From UMGS1387 sp045541355 (lineage in GTDB: Bacteria; Bacillota; Clostridia; Oscillospirales; CAG-382), in the NCBI GenBank assembly GCA_045541355.1, contig JAZQIW010000070.1:1-14346 (forward strand): a DNA stretch of 14,346 bases. Reading direction: 5' to 3'. Under the pieces are notes generated by a model. It was given only the letters and a program-made list of their open reading frames with translations. It was not told where the DNA came from and made no database searches. This document shows, one piece after another, positions 6,456 through 13,575 of the stretch. The stretch's first letter is position 1, and every line of letters begins with the position of its first letter. The translations under genes and the position numbers were made by a program.

Positions 6456-6546
6456 AAGTTACATTTTTGCCGAAACACTCCTAACAGACATAAATGTAAC
6501 TAAAAAAGCCGCGGAACTCCTACCAAGCAAAAAGTAACTAAAAAAA
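6450..6546. repeat. Intergenic structured repeat, locus 1 (degenerate)
   Basis: Three pieces of one repeat family lie here: a plus-strand AAGTTACATTTTTG start at 6456, and two minus-strand modules at 6468-6501 and 6508-6539. Each minus-strand module begins with AGTTAC plus a T-run and leads to AGGAGT and a GC-rich half-hairpin (CCGCGGC or GTTTCGGC). AGTTACATTT (6457-6466) and AAATGTAACT (6492-6501) are perfect inverted repeats. The 15 bases at 6468-6482 match 13615-13629 exactly in the opposite orientation. No gene is present. Confidence 0.7.
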
Positions 6547-6554
6547 TCAAACAC

Positions 6555-6583
6555 TTTACATTTTAAGGAGAATGTGCTAAACT
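6555..6583 (+). promoter_or_regulatory. Promoter of the histidinol-phosphatase/HAD operon
   Basis: TTTACA (6555-6560) and TAAACT (6578-6583) are 17 bases apart, and TGC before the -10 makes it an extended -10 promoter. The AAGGAG at 6565-6570 lies inside the spacer, so it would not be in the mRNA. Transcription should start near 6590. Confidence 0.68.
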
Positions 6584-6592
6584 GTAAATGTA

Positions 6593-6645
6593 GAAGAAAA
6601 GAAGAAAGAAGAAAGAAGAAAGAAGAAAGAAGAAAGAAGAAAGAA
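6593..6645 (+). repeat. GAAGAAA heptamer tandem repeat forming the 5' leader
   Basis: Six perfect GAAGAAA units run from 6601 to 6642. They are preceded by an imperfect unit (6593-6600) and followed by a partial GAA ending one base before the ATG at 6647. The tract occupies nearly the whole predicted untranslated leader, and no conventional AGGAGG is present between promoter and start. Slippage would change leader length by 7 bases without touching the coding frame. Confidence 0.9.
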
Positions 6646-6646
6646 T

Positions 6647-7480
6647 ATGCCTGTTTGTGACCTTCATATACATACACGAATATCATCGGATGCAAATCAG
6701 TCACCCGAGAATAATACCTTGACCGTGTGTAAAATAGCAGTCGAAAGAGGAATAAAGCATATAGCTTTTACCGAACACTATGATATAATTCCCGATCCGG
6801 GAGCAATAACCTGTAATGCATTTGAAGCAAAAGAGGCAGTTCTCGAGGCGAAGGAAAACTTCGGGGATAGAATAGATGTCATACACGGAATTGAGCTTGC
6901 ACATATTCATAGACCCGAATGCAGGGCAGAAGGCGAAAAGGTTTTAAAGGACACGTCGCCGGACTTTGTGCTCGGCTCGTATCATATCATGGATGACGGA
7001 ACAGACTTCTATACCATGGATTTTTCCGAGTATAGCGATGAATTTCTGCTGAAACGACTTGATAAATACCTTGAAGAAATATACTTTTTTGCAAAGACGT
7101 GCGATTTTGATTCCCTTGCACATTGTACATATCCCCTTAGATATTTCCATAAGGCAGACAGACTTGATATTGTGGATATGAAAAGATATAGAGAGCCCTA
7201 TGCCGAGATATTCAGGACACTTATAGAGCGAGGCAAAAGCCTTGAGATTAATTCATCCACCCTGCGCTCGGATTACGGACAACCCCTGCCGTGCTTTGAG
7301 CTTGTGAAGCTGTACACGGAGCTTGGGGGAAAACGCTTTACCCTTGGCTCGGACAGTCATAGCTATGAGCTTGTCGGCACAAAGATTGACGATGTACAAA
7401 GGTATCTTTACGAATGTGGAATTTGCGGGGTATATATTTATCATAACAGACAGGAAAGCTTTGTAGGCTTTGGTGAGTGA
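6647..7480 (+). CDS. Histidinol-phosphatase, PHP type (HisJ/HisK family)
   Basis: This 277-residue cytosolic enzyme is expected to dephosphorylate L-histidinol phosphate to histidinol, the penultimate stage of histidine synthesis. It is of normal length for the monofunctional PHP type. The metal-binding motifs are in order: DLHIHT at residues 5-10, TEHYD, GIELAH, GSYH, AHCTYP and GSDSH near 240. The short spacing of the ATG to the heptamer repeat leaves no good Shine-Dalgarno; translation may rely on the purine-rich leader. No other his gene is nearby, so a related phosphoesterase role remains possible. Its stop overlaps the ribosome site of the HAD gene, so the two form an operon. Confidence 0.87.
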   Translation: MPVCDLHIHTRISSDANQSPENNTLTVCKIAVERGIKHIAFTEHYDIIPDPGAITCNAFEAKEAVLEAKENFGDRIDVIHGIELAHIHRPECRAEGEKVLKDTSPDFVLGSYHIMDDGTDFYTMDFSEYSDEFLLKRLDKYLEEIYFFAKTCDFDSLAHCTYPLRYFHKADRLDIVDMKRYREPYAEIFRTLIERGKSLEINSSTLRSDYGQPLPCFELVKLYTELGGKRFTLGSDSHSYELVGTKIDDVQRYLYECGICGVYIYHNRQESFVGFGE

Positions 7481-7488
7481 GGAAGATT

Positions 7489-8250
7489 ATGATTAAACTT
7501 GTTGTCAGCGACGTTGACGGTACGTTGCTTTTAAAAAACAGCACAGCGGTAGGAAAAGACGTGCTTGATGCAATAAAGCTTTTGCAAAGCAGCCGAAAGA
7601 CGGTTGCCGTAGCCTCAGGCAGAACATACGGAAGTCTTGAAAAGCTCTTTAATGAGGTAAAGAAGGATTTGTATTTTATATGCTGTGACGGAGCACTTAC
7701 GGTATGTAACGACAAGGTGCTCTATACAAAACAAATCCCCATAGGGGATGTTATGAGTGTACTCCGCCGCAGCGAATATGACAATTGCGGTGTGATGCTC
7801 TGCACTCCCAAAACGACATTTGTTGTTCGCGGAAGCGAGGATTTTTCAATAATGGCAGAAGCCGAGAGCGGCGAGGACACCTATTATCTTGACAAGCTCT
7901 ATGATTTAAAGGAGCCGGTAGTCAAGATTTCCGTCTGGTCGAAGGATGGCGGAGCAAAGCCGCTTAACTTTTTGCCAAAATCTCTGAGAGTCAGCTATAA
8001 TTCTAACGGCTGGTGCGAATATACAAGTGCAATTGCCAACAAGGGCATTGCTGTATCCGATCTTCAGTCAAGGCTGTATATGTCAAAGTTTGACACGGCG
8101 GCAATAGGCGACGGGGTAAATGACATCGAAATGATGAAAAAGGCGAAAATTTCTGCAAGCGCAAACGATGCACACACCGAGCTTCGCGAGCTATGCATGT
8201 ATCACACTACGGATGCCGCATCATTCCTTATAAAGCTTTGCGACGAATAA
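7489..8250 (+). CDS. Cof-type HAD-superfamily (IIB) phosphatase
   Basis: The 253-residue protein is a sugar-phosphate or phosphorylated-cofactor phosphatase of the Cof/YbiV type. Motif I is SDVDGT with Asp8 the nucleophile and Asp10 the acid/base. Motif II is SGRT near residue 45. Motif IV is GDGVNDIEMM near residue 207, which binds magnesium. The region between motifs II and III is the C2B cap that sets substrate choice. The ATG at 7489 is preferred because GAGGA (7479-7483) is 5-6 bases upstream; the in-frame GTG at 7477 overlaps the preceding stop and lacks its own site. Substrate unknown. Confidence 0.9.
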   Translation: MIKLVVSDVDGTLLLKNSTAVGKDVLDAIKLLQSSRKTVAVASGRTYGSLEKLFNEVKKDLYFICCDGALTVCNDKVLYTKQIPIGDVMSVLRRSEYDNCGVMLCTPKTTFVVRGSEDFSIMAEAESGEDTYYLDKLYDLKEPVVKISVWSKDGGAKPLNFLPKSLRVSYNSNGWCEYTSAIANKGIAVSDLQSRLYMSKFDTAAIGDGVNDIEMMKKAKISASANDAHTELRELCMYHTTDAASFLIKLCDE

Positions 8251-8278
8251 AACACCAACGAACTGTGTTTCTTTTTTA

Positions 8279-8475
8279 CTTTTTTAAGTTACATTTTTAT
8301 TTGGAGGGAGTTTTGCACACTGCCGTGTGCGAGGCTCTTTTTTTCTTTTGTTTTTTTCTTTTTTTACTTCATAGACAAAAATGAAACTTAATAAGCCGCG
8401 GAACTCCCTGCCCGACAAAAATGTAACTTAAAAAGAAAAAAAGAAAAAAGAAAAAAGTAACTCCAAAAGCAAAAA
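8279..8475. repeat. Intergenic structured repeat, locus 2
   Basis: This gene-free stretch is made of inverted modules. A plus-strand copy (8286-8344) has AAGTTACATTTTT, then GGAGGGAG, then a hairpin with loop TGCC. Minus-strand copies occur at 8367-8389 (AGTTTCATTTTTGTC type), 8395-8429 (AAGTTACATTTTTGTC leading to GGGAGTTCCGCGGC) and 8456-8475 (TTTTTGCTTTTGGAGTTAC). T-run or A-run microsatellites (8338-8366 and 8430-8456) join the pieces. The minus-strand piece adjoins the cdsA terminator in the same order as at 13540-13610. Confidence 0.75.
8308..8344 (+). terminator. Repeat-borne hairpin acting as terminator of the HAD operon
   Basis: GCACAC (8315-8320) pairs with GTGTGC (8325-8330) around TGCC. 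The outer GAG (8308-8310) can pair with CTC (8335-8337) across an internal loop. Seven or more T follow from 8338. No other terminator lies between the HAD stop and this point. Confidence 0.65.
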
Positions 8476-8504
8476 TTCGCTGATGCCGAAAGGCATCAGC
8501 GAAT
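8471..8504 (-). terminator. Terminator of the pyrH-frr-cdsA operon
   Basis: A perfect 13-bp stem (8475-8487 with 8492-8504) has a four-base loop, GAAA on the plus strand. On the minus strand it is followed by TTTTT (8475-8471). It lies 17 bases beyond the cdsA stop. The 13-base arms are identical to those of the terminator at 13540-13571. Confidence 0.93.
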
Positions 8505-8521
8505 CGCCGTAATCAAATTTG

Positions 8522-9337
8522 CTAACCCACAAGAAAATTCACATTCTCAGCAATGAGAAGCAAAAAGGGAGATAAAATCATAATCGAGTCAAACCTGTCG
8601 ATAATGCCGCCGTGACCGGGGAAAACGTTGCCGTAGTCTTTAATGCCGTATGTACGCTTAATAGCAGAGGCAATAAGGTCTCCGAGCTGAGAAAAGAGGG
8701 ACATTACGAGTCCTACCACAGCAAGCGCAGCCATATGCACCTCAACGCCAAAGCTGCGGCGTAGGATTATTCCGTACACCACAAAGGCAATAACGCAGAA
8801 AACCACGCCGCCGACCGAGCCTTCAACCGTCTTTTTGGGGCTGATTTTGGGAATAAGCTTGTGCTTGCCAAAGAACACGCCGACAAAATATGCGAAGGTA
8901 TCTGTTATCCATGCGGCAACAAACACGAGAATATAGACATACTGCCCCACGTTCTCAATATATCTGAGCCTGAGCAACGCCGTAAAGCACATGACTACAT
9001 AAAGGGTTGTCACAAAAACCTGCGAGACATCCGTGAGCTTTACCTTTTCATCAAAGAACACCGCAAGGGCAAGCAAAAGTACCATATAAACCATTACCAC
9101 CGCAAGCATGGTGCCGTAGCCGAAAAAGTAAGAAAGCGTCGGAGAAGCCACCGACAAAACCATTGCCGGCAGAGACAAATAAAGATTGCTTCTCTGTCCG
9201 ATGCATCCGAGCATTTCCCACGTGCCCACAGCACACAGCAGCGTCATTATCGCCGCATACACCCATGTGTGGGACAGGCAGAATATCAATATCATAAGCA
9301 GGAGCAGCACTGCTCCCGTTACAATTCGCTGTTTCAT
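8522..9337 (-). CDS. cdsA: Phosphatidate cytidylyltransferase (CDP-diacylglycerol synthase)
   Basis: This 271-residue integral membrane enzyme makes CDP-diacylglycerol from phosphatidic acid and CTP, the branch point of bacterial phospholipid synthesis. About seven or eight hydrophobic segments are visible. The C-terminal signature is complete: SQLGDL near residue 220, then KRTYGIKDYGN and the PGHGGIIDRFDS motif with the metal-binding acidic residues. Length is typical. GAGGA on the minus strand (9350-9346) is 8 bases before the ATG. The gene is the last of pyrH-frr-cdsA, 43 bases after frr. The uppS gene usually found between frr and cdsA is absent, as are dxr and rseP downstream. Confidence 0.95.
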   Translation of the reverse strand: MKQRIVTGAVLLLLMILIFCLSHTWVYAAIMTLLCAVGTWEMLGCIGQRSNLYLSLPAMVLSVASPTLSYFFGYGTMLAVVMVYMVLLLALAVFFDEKVKLTDVSQVFVTTLYVVMCFTALLRLRYIENVGQYVYILVFVAAWITDTFAYFVGVFFGKHKLIPKISPKKTVEGSVGGVVFCVIAFVVYGIILRRSFGVEVHMAALAVVGLVMSLFSQLGDLIASAIKRTYGIKDYGNVFPGHGGIIDRFDSIMILSPFLLLIAENVNFLVG

Positions 9338-9380
9338 TGGAAAAATCCTCTTGTTAAATACTTATAATTTACCCTTCGGG

Positions 9381-9935
9381 TTATACGGTCATGATTTCCT
9401 TCTTCTTTGCTTCAACAGATGCATCAGTAAGCTTTGTGTACTTATCCGTAACATCCTGAACCAGCTTTTCGGAAGCCTTCTGTTCGTCTTCTGTCATCTC
9501 GCCGTTCTTCTTCATGTCCTTAATCTTGTCATTTGCATCGCGGCGGATGTTTCTGATAGCAACCTTACATTCTTCGCCGAGCCTTTCAACCTTCTTGGCA
9601 AGCTCCTTACGTCTTTCCTCTGTTGCCTGAGGGAATGCAAGTCTTATTGCCTTACCGTCATTCTGGGGATTGATGCCGAGGTCGGATGCAAGAATTGCCT
9701 TTTCGATTTCCTTAAGAGCGCTTGCGTCCCAAGGGGTAATGAGAAGCGTTCTGGGATCGGGGTTGGAGATACCTGCTATCTGGTTTATGGGCATCATGCT
9801 GCCAAAGTACTCTACATTTATTTTGTCAAGTGCTGCGGGGCTTGCCTTGCCTGCACTTATTGAGCCGAATTCATACTCAAGACTTGAGATTGACTTGCCC
9901 ATCTTTTCTTCATATACTTTTGTATCGATTTTCAT
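9381..9935 (-). CDS. frr: Ribosome recycling factor
   Basis: The 184-residue protein splits post-termination ribosomes together with EF-G. It covers the full family length. The GKASPAALDKI segment is the usual domain I motif, with Lys where many orthologues have Arg, and IRNIRRDAND keeps the conserved arginines of the three-helix bundle. A strong AGGAGG (9949-9944) lies 8 bases before the ATG. It is 26 bases downstream of pyrH in the order usual for bacteria. Assignment is secure. Confidence 0.97.
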   Translation of the reverse strand: MKIDTKVYEEKMGKSISSLEYEFGSISAGKASPAALDKINVEYFGSMMPINQIAGISNPDPRTLLITPWDASALKEIEKAILASDLGINPQNDGKAIRLAFPQATEERRKELAKKVERLGEECKVAIRNIRRDANDKIKDMKKNGEMTEDEQKASEKLVQDVTDKYTKLTDASVEAKKKEIMTV

Positions 9936-9961
9936 AACCGAAACCTCCTGTTTATGTAAAT

Positions 9962-10666
9962 TTAAAATGTAACTATTGTGCCGATTGCTTCGCCGTTTAT
10001 GGCTCTGTAAATGTTCTCGGGGTCATTGAGACCGAAAATGAGAATGGGAAGCTTGTTGTCGCGACCAAAGGTAGATGCCGTTGAGTCGATAACCGCAAGG
10101 TCGTTGTGGATGATATCATCATACTTCATTTCATCAAACTTTACGGCATTCGGGTCCTTCTTGGGGTCTGCCGAGTATACGCCGTCAATGTTCTTGGCAA
10201 AGAGTACAACCTCGCTGCCAAGCTCCGCAGCTCTTAAAACCGCCGCCGTATCCGTAGAAAAATAGGGGTTACCCGAGCCGCAGGCTATAATTACTACCCT
10301 GCCCTTTTCCATGTGCGTAACAGCCTTATTTCTGATATAGGGCTCTGCTACCTGATTCATCTGAAGTGCCGTCATTGTTCTTGCTTCAACACCGTTTTCT
10401 TCAAGCACCGACTGAACTGCAAGGGAATTTATAACGGTTGCAAGCATACCCATGTGGTCTGCTCGTGTTCTGTTAATCTGCTTTCCCGCACCTCTCCAGA
10501 TGTTTCCGCCGCCGATTACTATGCCGAAGGACACGCCCTCGCTTACACATCTCTTAATCTGCTTTGCAAGAGTGTCTACAAATTCAAAGTCAATTATTCC
10601 GTCTTTTTTTCCGTTGAGAAGTGCCTCACCCGAAAGCTTTAAGAGTACCTTCTTGTACTTTGGCAT
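9962..10666 (-). CDS. pyrH: Uridylate (UMP) kinase
   Basis: The 234-residue enzyme phosphorylates UMP to UDP with ATP in pyrimidine nucleotide synthesis, as a cytosolic hexamer of the amino-acid-kinase fold. Conserved parts are KLSGEAL at residues 10-16, GGGNIWRG near 52-59, the TMTALQMNQVAEPY segment, the GSGNPYFSTDTAA loop and KNIDGVYSADP near 160. Length is normal. The upstream GGGGT (10678-10674) is a modest ribosome site 7-8 bases before the ATG. No tsf or rpsB gene precedes it; instead a small SGNH hydrolase lies 45 bases upstream and probably supplies the promoter at 11316. Confidence 0.97.
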   Translation of the reverse strand: MPKYKKVLLKLSGEALLNGKKDGIIDFEFVDTLAKQIKRCVSEGVSFGIVIGGGNIWRGAGKQINRTRADHMGMLATVINSLAVQSVLEENGVEARTMTALQMNQVAEPYIRNKAVTHMEKGRVVIIACGSGNPYFSTDTAAVLRAAELGSEVVLFAKNIDGVYSADPKKDPNAVKFDEMKYDDIIHNDLAVIDSTASTFGRDNKLPILIFGLNDPENIYRAINGEAIGTIVTF

Positions 10667-10711
10667 ATTTATTACCCCGTTTCTTGTTTATTGTAAATGT
10701 TATAACCTTTT

Positions 10712-11281
10712 TTACAGCACGTCTTCTATTTCCTTCAGCACCTGCTTTGCAAACAGCGTCTGTGCCATCGGCGTATAATAGTGCACCGCATCCGAAAGAT
10801 ATTCGTCAGGCATTGTCATAGACAGTGCGTGAAGATCGTTTATCCTGAAGCCATGGCTCTTAACAATTCGCTCTGCCGCACTGTTATACCTTAACACGTC
10901 TTGGTTGGTGCGGATATAGTTTTTGTTCATTCTCTCGGGAATGACTCTTGTACACGTGGCAAAAATTACTTTTGCTTTAGGACAAAGCTTTTTCATTTTC
11001 TCGCAGATTCTGCCGATATAGTATTCGTATATTTCAATGGGCGTATCGGGCTCATCGCCGAAAGTGCGAAGGCAGTCGTGCAGTCCCGCGTTCCAGTGAA
11101 TAACGTCGATATCCTTGCCGTCTATGCCGTCAAACCAATCCTGCATATACCTGAAAACATAGGAAGCAAACCGACAGTTATCCTCGGGAAATATCACGTT
11201 TGCCCTGCCTTCAAGGGCATCTCTGACAGACTTATCATAGCCCATACGGATGGAATCGCCTATCAAAAGAACATTCTTCAT
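10712..11281 (-). CDS. Small SGNH/GDSL-type hydrolase
   Basis: The 189-residue protein is a single-domain SGNH hydrolase, likely an esterase. Block I is GDSIRMGY, with Ser10 the expected nucleophile. Block III is around HWNAGLHD, with the Asn of the oxyanion hole, and block V is DAVHY, providing Asp and His. Length is typical for the compact members. No signal peptide is seen. AGGAGAAGGG upstream of the ATG at 11281 is the ribosome site. It is unrelated in layout to the larger SGNH enzyme at 2783-3847. It is probably cotranscribed with pyrH, as no terminator or clear promoter lies in the 45-base gap. Substrate unknown. Confidence 0.87.
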   Translation of the reverse strand: MKNVLLIGDSIRMGYDKSVRDALEGRANVIFPEDNCRFASYVFRYMQDWFDGIDGKDIDVIHWNAGLHDCLRTFGDEPDTPIEIYEYYIGRICEKMKKLCPKAKVIFATCTRVIPERMNKNYIRTNQDVLRYNSAAERIVKSHGFRINDLHALSMTMPDEYLSDAVHYYTPMAQTLFAKQVLKEIEDVL

Positions 11282-11315
11282 TTTTTATGCCCTTCTCCTC
11301 TGCAATTACCGACAC

Positions 11316-11344
11316 ATTATACCACAAGCAATATGCAATTTCAA
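11316..11344 (-). promoter_or_regulatory. Promoter of the SGNH-pyrH-frr-cdsA operon
   Basis: On the minus strand, TTGAAA (11344-11339) and TATAAT (11321-11316) are 17 bases apart, with TGG as extended -10. It starts just after the ribokinase stop and is the only convincing promoter upstream of pyrH. Confidence 0.86.
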
Positions 11345-11363
11345 GTATATGCTTGTAAATTTC

Positions 11364-12305
11364 TTACTCGCCGGCAGAAGGAATAAATTCTCTAAGCTCA
11401 CTAAGTGTCGGAAGCGACGGGAATGCTCCCGGTTTTGTCACCACATATGCACCCACCGCGTTTGCAAATTCAGCAGCCTCTATAATATTTCCGCCGTTTT
11501 CAAGATATTTATACGCAAGTGCCGCGGTAAATGCATCGCCTGCCGCCGTTGTATCCACCGCCTCGCCTATATCAATGGGGGCTACGTGATTACAATGGGT
11601 GCCGTCAAACACAAAGCAGCCTCTCTCGCCAAGCTTCAGCACAACATATTTACAGTCTGTTCTGTTCATAAGTGCAACGCAGGCTCTCAGGCAGTTTTCG
11701 GAGGAATTAGGAGTGATGCCCGTAAGAATTTTTGTTTCGGTTTCGTTTGGAGAAAGCACCTCAATCTGTCCCAGCTCCTCCAGCGGAAAGTCCTCTCTTG
11801 CAGGGCCTGCATCAAGAAACACCTTCGCACCGCACTGCTTTGCATAGCCGCTTGCGGCAATGACCGTTTCGGTGTCTATTTCAAGCTGCATGACAAGTGC
11901 ATCGGGATATGCAGTAAAGGCGTTTTCGACGTCGCGCGGCGAAAGGTTCATGTTTGCGCCCGAGTATACCACAATTCTATTATGTCCCGTTTCCTCGACC
12001 ATAATAACCGCAAGACCTGTTCTTGCCGCCTTATCCTTTACAATAAATCGGGTATCTATGCCCTCTTTTTCATATTTTTCGGAAAGCTGTTCGCCGTAGG
12101 AATCCTTTCCCACTCTTGAACAGAAGACAACGTCTGCGCCGAGTCTTGCCGCTGCAACCGCGCTGTTTGCCCCTTTTCCGCCGGGAACAAAGGCATATGT
12201 ATGGCTCTGCGACGCAATAAGCGTTTCTCCCCTATTTGGCACATACGGCATTTTACACACAAAGTCAATATTTGACGAGCCGACCACAAGTATTCTCGGT
12301 TTCAT
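11364..12305 (-). CDS. rbsK: Ribokinase (PfkB family)
   Basis: The 313-residue cytosolic kinase phosphorylates D-ribose, or possibly a related sugar or nucleoside, with ATP. The N-terminal GGKGAN substrate-binding motif is near residue 42. The PfkB signature DTTAAGDAFTAAL carries the catalytic base Asp257. An anion-hole glycine pattern precedes it, and the C-terminal FANAVGAYVVTKPGAFPSLP fits ribokinase well. Length is typical. No rbs transport or rbsD gene is adjacent. It has its own consensus promoter (12343-12371) and is divergent from a WYL regulator, a common arrangement for local control, though not proof of it. Confidence 0.88.
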   Translation of the reverse strand: MKPRILVVGSSNIDFVCKMPYVPNRGETLIASQSHTYAFVPGGKGANSAVAAARLGADVVFCSRVGKDSYGEQLSEKYEKEGIDTRFIVKDKAARTGLAVIMVEETGHNRIVVYSGANMNLSPRDVENAFTAYPDALVMQLEIDTETVIAASGYAKQCGAKVFLDAGPAREDFPLEELGQIEVLSPNETETKILTGITPNSSENCLRACVALMNRTDCKYVVLKLGERGCFVFDGTHCNHVAPIDIGEAVDTTAAGDAFTAALAYKYLENGGNIIEAAEFANAVGAYVVTKPGAFPSLPTLSELREFIPSAGE

Positions 12306-12342
12306 ACCGTATCTCTCACCCTTCCTATTATTCCTTTACAAA

Positions 12343-12371
12343 ATTATACCACCGCTTTGCCGTTCTGTCAA
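12343..12371 (-). promoter_or_regulatory. Consensus promoter of ribokinase
   Basis: Read on the minus strand, TTGACA (12371-12366) and TATAAT (12348-12343) match consensus exactly at 17-base spacing, with extended -10 TGG. Confidence 0.92.
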
Positions 12372-12421
12372 CTTTCTTTATGCCTTACCTTGCAAGTTAT
12401 TATCTCCCCCTGCAATTACTG

Positions 12422-12450
12422 TTTACAACAGCAAAAAAATGATGTATAAT
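12422..12450 (+). promoter_or_regulatory. Promoter of the WYL regulator
   Basis: TTTACA (12422-12427) and TATAAT (12445-12450) are 17 bases apart. Transcription should start near 12457, so the ribosome site at 12459-12464 would be almost at the 5' end of the mRNA. Confidence 0.85.
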
Positions 12451-12474
12451 ATAGAAAAAGGAGGCATGGTTTCC

Positions 12475-13470
12475 ATGGCAAAGCAATCGGGACAAAAGCT
12501 CAAGCTTCTGCATTTAAACAAGTTTTTTCTTGAAAACACCGACGAAAACCACACCTGCACAATAAATGAAATAATAGAATATCTCGCGCAGCAGGGAATA
12601 TCGGCAGAAAGAAAAAGTCTTTACGACGACTTTGAAAATCTGCGTGCCTTCGGCACAGAGGTTATGAGCATAAAAACCGCAGGCGGTACGGGCTATTATG
12701 TTGCCGACAGGCTTTTTGAGGTGTCGGAGCTCAAGCTTCTTGTGGATGCCGTTCAGGTGGCAAAGTTCATCACCGACAAAAAATCAAAGCAGCTTATCGA
12801 AAAGCTGGAATCCCTCTGCAGCCGCCACGAGGCTCTTACCCTTTCAAGGCAGGTTATCATGTCTTCAAGAATTAAGAGCATGAACGAGAGCATTTACTAC
12901 AACGTGGACAAAATTCACTCAGCTATTACACAGAACAAGGCAATACTATTTAATTACTTTGAATACAACAGCCAAAAGGAGCGTGTGCTTCGCCACGGCG
13001 GTGCCGATTACAGGGTAAGTCCCTTCACGCTTATATGGGACGACGAAAATTACTACCTTATTGCCTTTGACGAGCAAAAAAGGATGATTAAGCACTACCG
13101 CGTTGACAAAATGCTGAACATCAGGCTTTGTGATGACAGGCGGTGCGGCAGAGAGGAATTTGAAAAAACGGATGTCTCGATGTACTCCAAAAAGGTATTC
13201 GGAATGTTCGGCGGCACAGACACAAAGGTTTGTCTCGAATTTGATGAGGGTTTATGCGGAGTTATAATTGACCGTTTCGGCAAGGATGTCATGATGCGAA
13301 AGAGCGAAAACGAGGGGCGAATTTACGTCTACTGCGATGTAGTAATCAGTCCTCACTTCTTCGGTTGGATATCCTCCTTTGGAAATCGTGCCAAAATTGC
13401 AACCCCGCAAAGTGTTGCAGACGAGTTCTGCTTATACACAAGGCAGATTCTTGAGCAATACGGGGAATGA
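12475..13470 (+). CDS. WYL-domain transcriptional regulator with DeoR-like helix-turn-helix
   Basis: This 331-residue cytosolic protein belongs to the YafY/WYL regulator family. An N-terminal winged helix-turn-helix (about residues 8-65, with SLYDDFENLRAFG as the recognition-helix region) is followed by a linker. A WYL domain follows at about 150-215, with YYLIAFD and HYRVDKM as the typical strands, and a C-terminal WCX-like extension ends the protein. WYL domains are thought to bind ligands or nucleic acid. The ATG at 12475 is preferred over those at 12439 and 12466: the first lies before the -10 box ends, and the second is 1 base from AGGAGG, while 12475 has 10-base spacing. The divergent ribokinase gene is a possible target. 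Confidence 0.88.
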   Translation: MAKQSGQKLKLLHLNKFFLENTDENHTCTINEIIEYLAQQGISAERKSLYDDFENLRAFGTEVMSIKTAGGTGYYVADRLFEVSELKLLVDAVQVAKFITDKKSKQLIEKLESLCSRHEALTLSRQVIMSSRIKSMNESIYYNVDKIHSAITQNKAILFNYFEYNSQKERVLRHGGADYRVSPFTLIWDDENYYLIAFDEQKRMIKHYRVDKMLNIRLCDDRRCGREEFEKTDVSMYSKKVFGMFGGTDTKVCLEFDEGLCGVIIDRFGKDVMMRKSENEGRIYVYCDVVISPHFFGWISSFGNRAKIATPQSVADEFCLYTRQILEQYGE

Positions 13471-13490
13471 TTTTTTATCTTTTCTTTTAA

Positions 13491-13531
13491 GGTTTTACTT
13501 TTATGGTTTTATTCTTATGTTTTACTCTTAA
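13491..13531 (+). repeat. Imperfect 14-base T-rich tandem repeat
   Basis: Three similar units follow one another: GGTTTTACTTTTAT, GGTTTTATTCTTAT and GTTTTACTCTTAA. They lie between the WYL stop and its terminator. No function is apparent. Confidence 0.6.
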
Positions 13532-13539
13532 GTGGAGTG

Positions 13540-13575
13540 ATTCGCTGATGCCTGCTTCGGCATCAGCGAATTTTT
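13540..13575 (+). terminator. Terminator of the WYL regulator
   Basis: A 13-bp perfect stem (13540-13552 with 13559-13571) has loop TGCTTC and ends in TTTTT. The arms are identical to those of the cdsA terminator, although the loops differ, and both are followed by GCTTTTGGAGTTACTTTTTT. Confidence 0.93.

Noticed and set aside
6565..6570. AAGGAG as ribosome site of the histidinol-phosphatase gene
   Set aside because: It lies 76 bases before the ATG and within the promoter spacer, so it should not be part of the mRNA.
6593..6645. Heptamer tract considered as a CRISPR-like or minisatellite array
   Set aside because: Units are 7 bases with no spacers between them, so it is a simple tandem repeat.
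9186..9863. Plus-strand frame opposite cdsA and frr
   Set aside because: It covers the ends of two certain genes on the other strand and has no initiation signals.
11250..12119. Plus-strand frame of 289 codons opposite ribokinase
   Set aside because: It is antisense to ribokinase, begins inside the SGNH gene and its product is cysteine- and histidine-rich with no family resemblance.
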